NCBI GenBank assembly: GCA_013791885.1
Contig: VMSZ01000033.1
Span: forward strand, 1-46,780
Direction of reading: 5' to 3'
DNA: 46,780 bases
Source of the DNA: Sulfurimonas sp.
Lineage (GTDB): Bacteria; Campylobacterota; Campylobacteria; Campylobacterales; Sulfurimonadaceae
The translations under genes were made by a program, and so were the position numbers. How positions within the stretch are numbered: the first letter of the stretch is position 1; each line of letters opens with the position of its first letter. The notes under the pieces were generated by a model. That model was given only the letters and a program-made list of their open reading frames with translations. It made no database searches and was not told the DNA's origin. This document shows positions 1-8,010 of the stretch, piece after piece.

Positions 1-1
1 A

Positions 2-265
2 AAAAAATATATTGAAAAAAGAAAAAACGATGATGCCGATTTTGCAAAAGATTTTGACTCTGGATATGAGGAGTTTAAAATAGGTGAAATGCTCAAACAG
101 GCAAGAGTTGATGTTGGTCTCACGCAAGAAGATTTAGCACAAAGATTACACACCAAAAAATCAGCCATATCAAGAATAGAAAATCATGCACAAGATATAA
201 AACTCTCCACTCTACAGAACTTTGCACACATCTTAGGCAAAGAACTTAGAATAGAACTTGTGTGA
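2..265 (+). CDS. HigA-like XRE-family antitoxin, 5' truncated by window edge
   Basis: The reading frame is open from base 2 to a TGA at 263-265 and has no start codon inside the window, so only the C-terminal 87 residues are seen. It reads [16 protein letters not shown]..., then a helix-turn-helix ([21 protein letters not shown]) and ends KELRIELV. This matches the XRE/Cro-type antitoxins of HigBA systems, which bind DNA and autoregulate the toxin-antitoxin operon. The partner toxin, usually a Gp49/HigB-like RNase encoded just upstream, would lie outside the window. Family assignment rests on motif recognition. Confidence 0.8.
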   Translation, partial: KKYIEKRKNDDADFAKDFDSGYEEFKIGEMLKQARVDVGLTQEDLAQRLHTKKSAISRIENHAQDIKLSTLQNFAHILGKELRIELV

Positions 266-327
266 TTTTAATATTCGTGAAAACAAGTTATAATACTTGA
301 ACTATAAACTCCATAAAAAGGAAAGTC

Positions 328-561
328 ATGCACTCATTAAGACTAGATGTTGACAACTCGGTTTATTCGCAGTTTTTGTCTTTTGTAAAACAGTTTAAAC
401 AAGATGAAGTTAACATAGTAGAAGACAGAGTTCGAGAAGACTTTGTAGTCTCTTCTGTAGAAGAAGTGCAAAAGAGAGTGACAAACGCTGAACAAAATAA
501 CAACTTCACTTCACACGAAGAGTTTTGGTCTGACATAGAGAAAAAAGTTCAAGATTTATAA
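328..561 (+). CDS. RelB-like antitoxin of a type II toxin-antitoxin pair
   Basis: A 77-residue acidic protein that starts with a short beta/helix segment (MHSLRLDVDNSVYSQFLSFV) and ends in a charged tail (HEEFWSDIEKKVQDL). This layout fits small antitoxins that precede RelE/ParE toxins: an N-terminal dimerisation part and a C-terminal toxin-wrapping tail. AAAGGAAAG lies upstream of the ATG. The stop codon is one base before the TTG start of the toxin gene, so the two are translationally coupled. The assignment is supported more by its partner than by sequence alone. Confidence 0.7.
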   Translation: MHSLRLDVDNSVYSQFLSFVKQFKQDEVNIVEDRVREDFVVSSVEEVQKRVTNAEQNNNFTSHEEFWSDIEKKVQDL

Positions 562-562
562 C

Positions 563-844
563 TTGAAAATCGTTTACGAAGAGAACTTTTCAAAATCTCT
601 TTTAAACATACTTACTTTCATTTCAAAAGATAAAAAATCTGCTGCAACAACATTTAAAAATAATCTAAAAGAAAAAATAGGGCTCCTAGAATTTTCACCT
701 TTTATGTGCGAAAAATCCAAATATATAGATAAACCAAACTATCGTGATTTAATCTTTAAAGGTTACACAACCATTTACAAAGTCGAAGAAAATACAATCA
801 AAATTTTAGACATATTTAAATGGGAAAATAGACCTCAAGTTTAA
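563..844 (+). CDS. RelE/ParE-family toxin
   Basis: A 93-residue protein with a TTG start one base after the antitoxin stop. Its C-terminal half, PNYRDLIFKGYTTIYKVEENTIKILDIFKWENRP, is the typical RelE/ParE beta-sheet signature: Arg-Asp-Leu, a Tyr-containing strand, an I-x-I-L-x-I strand and a terminal basic/aromatic segment. Family members are either ribosome-dependent mRNA interferases (RelE) or gyrase poisons (ParE). Sequence alone does not settle which. Together with the gene before it this is an apparently intact type II toxin-antitoxin operon next to the remains of a second one. Confidence 0.75.
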   Translation: MKIVYEENFSKSLLNILTFISKDKKSAATTFKNNLKEKIGLLEFSPFMCEKSKYIDKPNYRDLIFKGYTTIYKVEENTIKILDIFKWENRPQV

Positions 845-892
845 TATGAACCTCTAAAAATCCCTATAAACCCGCGGAATTCAATGTCAAAA

Positions 893-928
893 GTCACTCT
901 GGCTGAAAAACTATAAGCCAGAAGTGGC
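893..928. terminator. Hairpin downstream of the toxin gene
   Basis: The arms GTCACTCTGGCT and AGCCAGAAGTGGC pair over about 12 bp with one bulged A and one G-U pair, around an 11-base loop. No clear T-run follows directly, so it may be a weak terminator or a processing/stability hairpin for the toxin-antitoxin mRNA. Only the sequence complementarity supports it. Confidence 0.35.
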
Positions 929-1061
929 GTTTCAATTCACACCCCTATGAATGAATCTCCACTTTTAAAAATAATCTACTTTTTTTAGTTCTTTTTATAA
1001 GTTTATATTTTATAGGATATTATTTATTAAAAAAGTATGAAAAAAAGGAACAGATAAACTT

Positions 1062-1445
1062 ATGCTGATAAAAATATTTTTAGGATTTTTACTAATCGCT
1101 TTAGCTGAAACACTTAACGGAATTTTTCGCGTAAGAGTTTTGCATAAAAAGCTAGGAGCAAAAAGAGCAAAGATATTTTCTTTTGTGCTAGGCAGCCTCA
1201 TCATTTTCGCAATCAATATTATTTTAGTACCTTGGATAAATCCAAAAACCATAAGCGAAGCTTTTTTCATAGGATTTTTTTGGATGAGTTTGATGATAGC
1301 TTATGATTTGTATGTGGGAAGAGTTTTGTTTAAACTCTCTTGGGACAAAATCCTCGAAGATTTTAATATCTTCAACGGAAACCTTTTAGCTCTTGGGATG
1401 ATGTTGATTTTGTTTTTACCTCTGTGTATTAAAATATTTACATAA
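1062..1445 (+). CDS. Small hydrophobic membrane protein, four predicted TM helices
   Basis: A 127-residue protein with AAAGGAA 12 bases before the ATG. Hydrophobic stretches at about residues 3-20, 40-60, 68-86 and 106-124 suggest four membrane spans. A basic loop (RVRVLHKKLGAKRAK) after the first span suggests a cytoplasmic side. No family was recognised and there are no catalytic motifs. It stands alone between the toxin-antitoxin pair and the ORF6N remnant. Confidence 0.6.
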   Translation: MLIKIFLGFLLIALAETLNGIFRVRVLHKKLGAKRAKIFSFVLGSLIIFAINIILVPWINPKTISEAFFIGFFWMSLMIAYDLYVGRVLFKLSWDKILEDFNIFNGNLLALGMMLILFLPLCIKIFT

Positions 1446-1537
1446 CCCATAAAAACTCTCAAAATCATCTCAAACTGTCATATTTTCAACTAAACTCTTT
1501 TTTACGTCAAGATAAATAAAAGTATCTAGGATTGGTT

Positions 1538-1693
1538 ATGAGAGAGACATCAATGATAAACGAAGAGACTATAAAAAATAAAATCTACTCTATACGTGGT
1601 TTTCAAGTGATGCTTGATAAAGATTTAGCAGAGCTTTACATCAGCCACGAGATGGGGATAAAAAAGATGTTTGAGGGGGTTGCGGAAGTCTAA
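1538..1693 (+). pseudogene. Truncated ORF6N-domain gene
   Basis: The 51-residue frame starts MRETSMINEETIKNKIYSIRG and continues FQVMLDKDLAELY, which is the N-terminal signature of ORF6N (KilA-N/Bro-like) DNA-binding proteins from phages and mobile DNA. After the conserved LAELY the sequence leaves the family (ISHEMGIKKMFEGVAEV) and stops, whereas family members continue for 100 or more residues. This looks like a deletion or recombination remnant. Its 3' end overlaps the 3' end of the opposite-strand lipoprotein gene. Confidence 0.65.
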
Positions 1694-2402
1694 AAGTGAG
1701 TTCTAGAAGTGCCCTAAAGTTTGCTCTGTTGAAGTCTATTTGTTTACAGGGCACTTCTTTATAAATCAGACGATGTGCCCAATCTGCACACCCTATCGAT
1801 CGAACGCTTTTACGGATATACTTTTCCCCGGTTTCTTTCTCTAATTCCTTTAGCGAAAAGTCATCTGTAAAATGCGAAGTTGTACGGAAAAATATCACAT
1901 CGCCCGATCGGCACTCAAACGGAACATGGACAACAAGTTTATCGTTAGGTGTTTCAGTGTCTATCGGTATAGGGCTGGCCCTAAAATCAGTCCCAGAATA
2001 CCCTTCCAGCATATATGAACCTTGCGACAGTTCCCACATCGCATACATATTATCCGTAATTTCAACGATATGCTCACCAAAAAGAGAGGTCAGTTCCTCA
2101 TACCGCATTGGAAACGGGGGACGCTTGAATTCCGCAGGCGCTAAAAATATCGTCGCCCTGCTTCCACCCGTTGGAGAAAAAGCATGCTGAACAACGTATA
2201 CCAGACAATTATCGGGATTTGACGGGGCAAACCGCAGGGCCTGTTGATGCTCACTACGAGATGCCAACGGTATATGTCTGAAATAAGCCTCTCCGGATTC
2301 TGTACAGTTCGATAGTGCAGCAATATCAACATTAGCAGTGCATCCACCAAAGAACATACCCACTAAAGCAGATGCAAGATAAAATATTTTTCGAAAAATC
2401 AT
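1641..2402 (-). CDS. Lipoprotein, copy 2 of a tandem paralogous pair
   Basis: A 253-residue protein with a lipoprotein signal peptide ending in a lipobox (GMFFGGC), then CTANVDIAALSNCTESGEAYF and EHQQALRFAPSNPDNCLVYVV. It is clearly related to the lipoprotein gene directly upstream. Both share SNC-x-ESGEAY, SEHQQAL, a YxMWEL-x-QGSY segment and the block KEL-x-KE-x-G-x-xYIR-x-SVRS. The last 25 or so residues, after KEVPC, have no counterpart in the other copy and run antisense into the ORF6N remnant, so the C terminus probably reads into foreign DNA. Role unknown; an envelope location is expected. Confidence 0.65.
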   Translation of the reverse strand: MIFRKIFYLASALVGMFFGGCTANVDIAALSNCTESGEAYFRHIPLASRSEHQQALRFAPSNPDNCLVYVVQHAFSPTGGSRATIFLAPAEFKRPPFPMRYEELTSLFGEHIVEITDNMYAMWELSQGSYMLEGYSGTDFRASPIPIDTETPNDKLVVHVPFECRSGDVIFFRTTSHFTDDFSLKELEKETGEKYIRKSVRSIGCADWAHRLIYKEVPCKQIDFNRANFRALLELTFRLPQPPQTSFLSPSRG

Positions 2403-2448
2403 TATATACCTCTATTTTCTCGTCATTGTCTGACAACTATATAAATAT

Positions 2449-3105
2449 TTATTTATCCACCGGACAGTCTTTATAATCATGCGCTTTGCTATCTCCAACA
2501 CCAACCGAACGGACACTGTTACGGATGTATTGTTTCCCTATTTCTTTGTCTAACTCTTTTAAAACCACATGATGTACATAGTCACGGTCACCCACACCAA
2601 AAAACTTCACATCGCCAGGCTTACACTCAAGTTGCACTTGTGCAATATAAGACTCCGTATTTCCCCCAGTCCAATTTAAAAAGCTAAGATATCCATAATA
2701 TGTATCAAAATATGTTTCTAAAAGATAGCTACCCTGCTTGAGCTCCCACATCAAGTAAACATCATCTGTAATAGAGCCAACCTGATTACCTAAATGAAAA
2801 ATTAAATCGGTTTCTAATATTGGAAATAAAGAATATTGGCTCTCTATTGACGCTAAAATCACCTTTGTATCGCGTACACTTTTCCCTGTCCAGAAATCAC
2901 TCTCTCGAATGACATATACCACGCAATTTTCGGGATCTGACGGTGTAAATTTCAGCGCTTGTTGGTGCTCGCTTCCAGAGGCAATGGGTAAGTTCCCGTA
3001 GTAAGCTTCACCAGATTCGGAACAGTTTGATAGTGCTGCAATATTAGCAGTACATCCACTGACCATCAAAGCAATAAACCCAATAACAAGACTATATACT
3101 TTCAT
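2449..3105 (-). CDS. Lipoprotein, copy 1 of a tandem paralogous pair
   Basis: A 218-residue protein whose signal peptide ends in a lipobox (IALMVSGC). The mature part starts CTANIAALSNCSESGEAYYGN. Four or five conserved cysteines (SNC, ENC, LEC, DC) may form disulfides in the envelope. It is 46 bases upstream of its paralogue on the same strand, so the two are likely co-transcribed and arose by tandem duplication. It ends naturally at KDCPVDK, where the other copy has an extension. No domain was recognised. Confidence 0.7.
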   Translation of the reverse strand: MKVYSLVIGFIALMVSGCTANIAALSNCSESGEAYYGNLPIASGSEHQQALKFTPSDPENCVVYVIRESDFWTGKSVRDTKVILASIESQYSLFPILETDLIFHLGNQVGSITDDVYLMWELKQGSYLLETYFDTYYGYLSFLNWTGGNTESYIAQVQLECKPGDVKFFGVGDRDYVHHVVLKELDKEIGKQYIRNSVRSVGVGDSKAHDYKDCPVDK

Positions 3106-3267
3106 AAATAAACACCCAACTTTTGCATATAGATTTCAGTAAAAAAGCACTCCAAGAGCACCTACACGCACAATTTAATTACTAGCAGATTATAAAATAT
3201 AGGAGCTGTAAGGTGGATTAATATTAAAAAAGCTGAATATTGACCAAAAATCACACCCCAAAGTTGT

Positions 3268-5151
3268 TTATAGACTAGACTTGCGTAAAAAAGCTTCCAT
3301 ATCTTTGCTGCTTAAAGGTTTTGAGTAGTAATAACCTTGAATGTTCGGACAACTGTTTTGAATTAAAAAATCTTTTTGTTCTTTCGTTTCAACGCCTTCA
3401 GCAATTATCTGAAGATGTAGACTCTCAGAGAGTGCTATGACAGCTTTTGTTATAGCGCTATCATCTTCATTTTCGGGTAATTCTCTAATGAATGATTGAT
3501 CAATTTTTAGTTTTGAGATTGGAAACTTCTTGAGATAACTTAAAGATGAATATCCTGTTCCAAAATCATCTACAGCTATTTTAATCCCGAGTTTATGAAG
3601 AATATTTAACTTCACTATGTTCTCTTGAGGCTTTTTCATGATATTGCTTTCAGTTACTTCTATCTCTAAATATTCTGGATTACAATCAAATTTTTTCATT
3701 GTTTCCTTTAGCTTTTGTACAAAATGCTTATTTTCAAGTTGTTTTACTGAGACATTGAGTGCTAGAGTACCGGGGTTAAGATTATTATGGCGCCATAAAC
3801 TAATCTGCTCCATTGCCATATGCATTACTTCATCATCAATGTTTATCACAAGTCCGGTCTCTTCGGCAATTTTTATAAATTTGTCCGGAGTAATAAGACC
3901 TAAAGTCGGGTGCATCCATCTTACAAGCGCCTCTACTCCCAGAAGTCTGTTTGTTGTTGCTTCTACCTGAGGCTGGTAGTAAACAACAAACTCTTTATTT
4001 TGTAATGCATTTCTAATACTTACTTCTAAATCAAATTTTTCAGTAACTTTTTTGCCAAGTTCTGAGGAATAAAATTTAAAGTTATTTCTTCCGTCTTCTT
4101 TTGCTTTATACATTGCAGAATCAGCATATCTTATAAGATCGGATGTATTCAAAGCGTCATCAGGGTAGATGCTGATTCCAATACTGCTAGAAATATATAT
4201 AGTGTTATGTCTAATTTTCATTGGATTCTCAAGCTCAACCACAATTCTTTGAGCCAATTTTGATGCATCTTCAGGGTTAGATATGTTTTCCATAATAACG
4301 GTAAACTCGTCGCCGCCAAGTCTAAAAAGAGTGTCATTTGCTCTTAAAGTTTTTTTTATTCTTAGAGCAGATTCTTGAAGGACTCTGTCGCCGCAAGCAT
4401 GACCAAGAGTATCATTGACTTCTTTAAATCTGTCAAGATCAATAAAAAGAAGTGCTATTTTTGTTTTGTCTCTTTGGGATTTTTTTACAGTGTGCAATAA
4501 CTCCTCATTAAAAAAAAGTCTATTTGGAAGGTCTGTTAAAGTGTCAAAATGTGCCTGATAATTAAACTCATTTTTTTGCTTCTCTAAATCCCTTCTGGTT
4601 TGAACATGTTCTGTGATATCTCTATGTACCTGAATAATGCCATAACAATCATTCTCATCATCAAAAAGAGGAGAAGATATAGCCTCAATCTCTCTGGGAG
4701 AATCTAAATACATTACTCTACAGTACAGAGTTTTCGTGCTCTCTTTTGTACTAATAATTTTTTTTAAAGGGCAGTCTATAAAACTCAAAGGACATGGTGC
4801 ATCCCTGTACTGAAGTACTTCATAACATTTTGGACTATTTTTGTCTTTTATGTGCTCTTCATGTATATAATCTTTAACCACTCTGTTCATCATATTAATA
4901 GAGTAATCTTTGTTTATCACAATGACAGGATCTTCAATACCGTTTACAATCGATTCTAAAAATCTTTGTTTCTCTTTTAAATCTTTCGTTCTCTCTTGAA
5001 CCTTCAACTCAAGTGTTTCTTTAGACTCTTTTAACTTATCTACTACTTCATTATATTTTTTATCTATATTTTTATGCTGTTCAAATGTCTGCTTATAAAG
5101 ACTTAGTTCTCGTTTTAGTTTTGAAATCTCTCTATCAGATTCAGTTGGCAT
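3268..5151 (-). CDS. PAS-GGDEF-EAL cyclic-di-GMP signalling protein
   Basis: A 627-residue soluble protein. Residues about 1-65 form a coiled coil (SKLKRELSLYKQ ... LELKVQERTKDLKEKQ). Then comes a PAS domain with clustered cysteines (CYEVLQYRDAPCPLSFIDCP), which may hold a redox or metal centre. A GGDEF domain with intact RLGGDEF follows, with an I-site RxxD (RAND) five residues upstream of GGDEF, so product inhibition is expected. The C-terminal EAL domain keeps EALVRW, DDFGTGYSS, KIDQSFI and EGVE motifs. Both diguanylate cyclase and phosphodiesterase activity are therefore possible. It starts nine bases after the upstream ODP-like gene, which may supply the input. Confidence 0.92.
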   Translation of the reverse strand: MPTESDREISKLKRELSLYKQTFEQHKNIDKKYNEVVDKLKESKETLELKVQERTKDLKEKQRFLESIVNGIEDPVIVINKDYSINMMNRVVKDYIHEEHIKDKNSPKCYEVLQYRDAPCPLSFIDCPLKKIISTKESTKTLYCRVMYLDSPREIEAISSPLFDDENDCYGIIQVHRDITEHVQTRRDLEKQKNEFNYQAHFDTLTDLPNRLFFNEELLHTVKKSQRDKTKIALLFIDLDRFKEVNDTLGHACGDRVLQESALRIKKTLRANDTLFRLGGDEFTVIMENISNPEDASKLAQRIVVELENPMKIRHNTIYISSSIGISIYPDDALNTSDLIRYADSAMYKAKEDGRNNFKFYSSELGKKVTEKFDLEVSIRNALQNKEFVVYYQPQVEATTNRLLGVEALVRWMHPTLGLITPDKFIKIAEETGLVINIDDEVMHMAMEQISLWRHNNLNPGTLALNVSVKQLENKHFVQKLKETMKKFDCNPEYLEIEVTESNIMKKPQENIVKLNILHKLGIKIAVDDFGTGYSSLSYLKKFPISKLKIDQSFIRELPENEDDSAITKAVIALSESLHLQIIAEGVETKEQKDFLIQNSCPNIQGYYYSKPLSSKDMEAFLRKSSL

Positions 5152-5159
5152 GTAAATTC

Positions 5160-5942
5160 CTAATTATCATCGGCATAAATTATATCAAGTCCGCATCGTA
5201 AATTTTTAAGGTAGTTGATTGCATCTTTTACATTCATAGCATCTATAATAGAACCATGCTGAGGAAGTATTGCATCAATTTTTTCATGTTCTATTTTTTT
5301 TGCAAAACCACTGGTTGCAACGTTTGAGGGCATATAATCAATGTGAAAAAGATTCATATAAGGTATGTGCTCTTCAAAGTCATTTACAACAAGGTTCCAG
5401 TCAATATCAAGCGCTGCCCAGATATCTCCGGAAAAGAGCATATTCGATGTAACATCCAAAGTGGTAAACGCACCCGGAAAGTGTAAAAAAGGAGCTTCTA
5501 TAAATTTTAATTCTCTGCCGCTTTTAAAGATAAAACTATTTGTATCGCCAATATTATAAAACTCGTAATCGCTTCTGCCATAGTAAGGGAGAAGAACATT
5601 GGTTCTGCTTGAAGTAATTATTTTTATGTTGGGGTTAATATCGAGCCAGTCAACCATAGAAGCACACACATCCGGGTCTTGATGGCATAGTATGAGAGCA
5701 GATATTTTACTTGGCTCTACTATATGAGAGACTCTTTTTTTGAGTTCTTGATGGTATATTCTGCTTCCTGGGTCCACAATGATGAATTCATCATTGTCTT
5801 CTATAAGATAGACATTACAGCGAAAAGCACTCTCTTCTTCTATACCCATCCAATATATCTTGTGTCCGTTATCTTCAAATAATAATACATGTTCATTTGT
5901 GTCAATCATGGTATTTATGTTTTGTGCAATAAAGTTTGGCAT
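5160..5942 (-). CDS. ODP-type (oxygen-binding diiron) metallo-beta-lactamase-fold protein
   Basis: A 260-residue protein resembling the diiron MBL domain of flavodiiron proteins but without a flavodoxin domain. Metal-ligand motifs are visible: HQDPD (about residue 93), HFPG (about 153), FSGD (about 171) and LPQHGS (about 227). Such stand-alone domains are known as ODP oxygen sensors linked to chemotaxis or c-di-GMP proteins. It is first in an operon with the PAS-GGDEF-EAL gene. An enzymatic flavodiiron-like role would need a separate electron donor. AAGGGGGA precedes the start. Confidence 0.8.
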   Translation of the reverse strand: MPNFIAQNINTMIDTNEHVLLFEDNGHKIYWMGIEEESAFRCNVYLIEDNDEFIIVDPGSRIYHQELKKRVSHIVEPSKISALILCHQDPDVCASMVDWLDINPNIKIITSSRTNVLLPYYGRSDYEFYNIGDTNSFIFKSGRELKFIEAPFLHFPGAFTTLDVTSNMLFSGDIWAALDIDWNLVVNDFEEHIPYMNLFHIDYMPSNVATSGFAKKIEHEKIDAILPQHGSIIDAMNVKDAINYLKNLRCGLDIIYADDN

Positions 5943-6445
5943 CTGAAAATCCCCCTTTTAACAAGATAATATCTTAATAATTGTAAAAATTTGATTTAGT
6001 TTCGAGTGCTTATTTTTTTAAAATAAAAGAATTTGCTTAGTTCTAAATATAAATTAATATTATAAAATAATATGCTTGCATTCTGACTTATTTTAGTTTT
6101 TATAAGGTATAGAAGCATTCTTGATTGAAGCAGAATTTTATCCAACTTCAACTCTATTGCGTTCATTTCTCTTAGTACCATCGAGGAGTTCATCAAAACG
6201 CAGAAGGATTTGGTAGATAACCTTGAGAACAAGTTGGGCACTAAGAGAAGTAAAAAGAGAATTTAACAGTGCTTTCTTTAAACGACTTCAACTGGGCAAG
6301 AATAAATCAAAAGTAAAACTTGAGGACGAGTTAGTGATTGAAAAAAAACAAATCCATGCCCCAAAGGTACTCCATAGAGAAAGAAGATACTTTAAATATT
6401 TTACTGAGATTTAAAAAAACAATTCTCTAAAGTGGTTACAAAAGT
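5943..6445. other. Gene-poor interval with possible gene remnant
   Basis: No convincing complete gene was found in about 500 bases. Plus-strand frames at about 6131-6267 (ending STIEEFIKTQKDLVDNLENKLGTKRSKKRI, stop after 6264) and 6223-6414 (ending KQIHAPKVLHRERRYFKYFTEI) look protein-like but have no good start or ribosome site. They may be pieces of a decayed gene. The family was not recognised. Confidence 0.3.
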
Positions 6446-7228
6446 TTAAACTGATTTACTTTTAATTTCGAGTAAAACGCCATCCCAAAATCTGATTCTT
6501 GCTTGGATTGCCTGCAGGGCAGCTTCTTCTGCTTCTGCAATCTTAGCTTCATCTCCTTCGCATAACATTTCTAACATTCGTAGTGACATTGGACCATGAA
6601 AATCTCCGTCAAGTAAAATATGACGATCTAAATAATAGTGAAAGACTTCAGCTTGCTCTCGAGATATTTCCATTTTAGCGAGCAGTGCACGAAACATTTC
6701 CGGAATGATGTGTTCTCTGCCTAATGCAAAAGCTGCCGCAATAACGTGCGGTTTGTCGCTGTCTATAAAACCAAAAGTAGTTTGCATAAACTCTTTTGCA
6801 GCAGAAGGTATCGATGTTGATTCTAAGGCTGCTTCAACAGAGTCTGATGCAACATTTGTGATGAACTCTTTAATAAGTTTGTTACTGCCTTCTCTTACCT
6901 CTTCCATAGCTAAAGTATAAAGGTTAAAATGACTCGTATACGTTGGAGTACCGTCTTCAAGAGGAATGCCCTCATCCGTCTCTTCTTCAAGAACAATATC
7001 ATTGATAAAACGCTGGACTTGTGCGTCTCCGAGTGGAAGCCATGGTGTTCTAGCAGGTGCAATTTTATTTTGTAAATATTTGACAAGAGACATAAAATCC
7101 CAAACAGAATAAATATGGTGCTGCATAAAGATTGTCAAATCATCCATGTTTTTAACTGCGCCATATACAGGGTGCAATGCGAGTTCTTTTCTAAGTCGCT
7201 TTACATTTTCTAGTGGAAAAGGTGTCAT
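6446..7228 (-). CDS. DUF3050 family protein (haem-oxygenase-like fold)
   Basis: A 260-residue protein with the DUF3050 hallmarks: HPVYGAVKNMDDLTIFMQHHIYSVWDFMSLVKYLQ near the N terminus, then RFINDIVLEEETDEG, SHFNLYTLAMEEV and a late FHYYLDRHILLDGDFHGPMSL. The conserved His and Glu residues suggest a haem-oxygenase-like helical bundle that may bind a diiron or similar cofactor. No substrate has been fixed for the family as far as I know. It is monocistronic on the minus strand. Confidence 0.8.
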   Translation of the reverse strand: MTPFPLENVKRLRKELALHPVYGAVKNMDDLTIFMQHHIYSVWDFMSLVKYLQNKIAPARTPWLPLGDAQVQRFINDIVLEEETDEGIPLEDGTPTYTSHFNLYTLAMEEVREGSNKLIKEFITNVASDSVEAALESTSIPSAAKEFMQTTFGFIDSDKPHVIAAAFALGREHIIPEMFRALLAKMEISREQAEVFHYYLDRHILLDGDFHGPMSLRMLEMLCEGDEAKIAEAEEAALQAIQARIRFWDGVLLEIKSKSV

Positions 7229-7414
7229 TATTATTTCTCTTTTATTTTTTTTAAGAGATTTTAACTAAAGTTTCTAAAAGTTCCAAAAAACAAGCTGCTT
7301 CGGACTCACTGCAACAACAAAACTTATACACAAAAATCTAACATAAACTGTTATAATTCTTTTTCCAGAAGATATCACTCTTCAATATATTTATCATTAA
7401 AAAAGGGAGTGTCA

Positions 7415-7483
7415 TTGTCTAAAACGCAGACTCAGTCAACTGTTTTGAATCTTTATGCATTTCCTATTTGCGTGGAGTTATAG
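7415..7483 (+). CDS. Possible 22-residue leader ORF coupled to the NlpC/P60 gene
   Basis: GGGAG (7405-7409) stands five bases before a TTG at 7415 that opens a frame reading MSKTQTQSTVLNLYAFPICVEL and stopping at TAG 7481-7483. The TAG shares its G with the GTG start of the next gene (TAGTG), so translation would be coupled. A -10-like TATAAT lies near 7350. It may be a leader peptide, the remnant of a longer gene or chance. No homologue was recognised. Confidence 0.3.
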   Translation: MSKTQTQSTVLNLYAFPICVEL

Positions 7484-8010
7484 TGAACAAAATAATTATT
7501 TTTGCCCTTATTGCTGCTCTTTTACTATTTGCCGGCTGTTCAAATAAAACCATCGAGCCCGAGCCACTTCCTGTTATCTATGAAGAACCTGCTCCGGTTA
7601 TAGTCGAGGAACCTGTCATAGACGTTCATTGGGTTTCAAAAGCACTCCATAAAGAGTACGACAAATGGTGCGAAACGCCTTATCTCTACGGCGGGCAAAC
7701 ACTTCAAGGAACAGATTGTTCCTCTTTGGTACGACAGGTGTATCAGGATGCTTTTGGGGTTACTTTGCCAAGAACTTCGGAAGAACAGGCAAAAATAGGT
7801 TACAAAGTGTCAAGAAAAACTGCCAAAGAAGGCGACTTGGTTTTCTTTAGAATAAACTCTAAAACAAGACACTCCGGGATCATGATAGATAAAGGAAAGT
7901 TTTTGCATGCTTCAACACACAAAGGAGTGATAATTTCAAGCCTCAATGACCCCTACTGGAGACGTACATACGTGCAAACAAGAAGGATATTGCCTGATGA
8001 AACAAAATAA
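7483..8010 (+). CDS. NlpC/P60-family lipoprotein (C40 peptidase, Spr/MepS-like)
   Basis: A 175-residue protein. I place the start at GTG 7483, preceded by GGAG at 7474-7477, which gives a clean lipoprotein signal ending in LLLFAGCS. A proline/glutamate-rich linker follows, then the NlpC/P60 domain with catalytic Cys in GTDCSSLVRQVY, His in RHSGIMI and a second His in FLHASTHKGV. Members cleave peptidoglycan cross-links or stem peptides in the envelope. The gene overlaps the next one by 14 bases. Confidence 0.9.
   Translation: MNKIIIFALIAALLLFAGCSNKTIEPEPLPVIYEEPAPVIVEEPVIDVHWVSKALHKEYDKWCETPYLYGGQTLQGTDCSSLVRQVYQDAFGVTLPRTSEEQAKIGYKVSRKTAKEGDLVFFRINSKTRHSGIMIDKGKFLHASTHKGVIISSLNDPYWRRTYVQTRRILPDETK

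Noticed and set aside
1010-1270. Minus-strand frame opposite the small membrane protein
   Set aside because: It lies antisense to a frame with a clear ribosome site and membrane-span pattern and has no start signal of its own.
1957-2190. Plus-strand frame inside the lipoprotein gene
   Set aside because: The minus-strand frame has a signal peptide and a paralogue next door; the plus frame is its shadow.
6223-6414. A 63-codon plus-strand frame starting MRTSWALREVKREF
   Set aside because: No ribosome site, no recognised family and basic, unstructured composition; kept only as part of a possible remnant.
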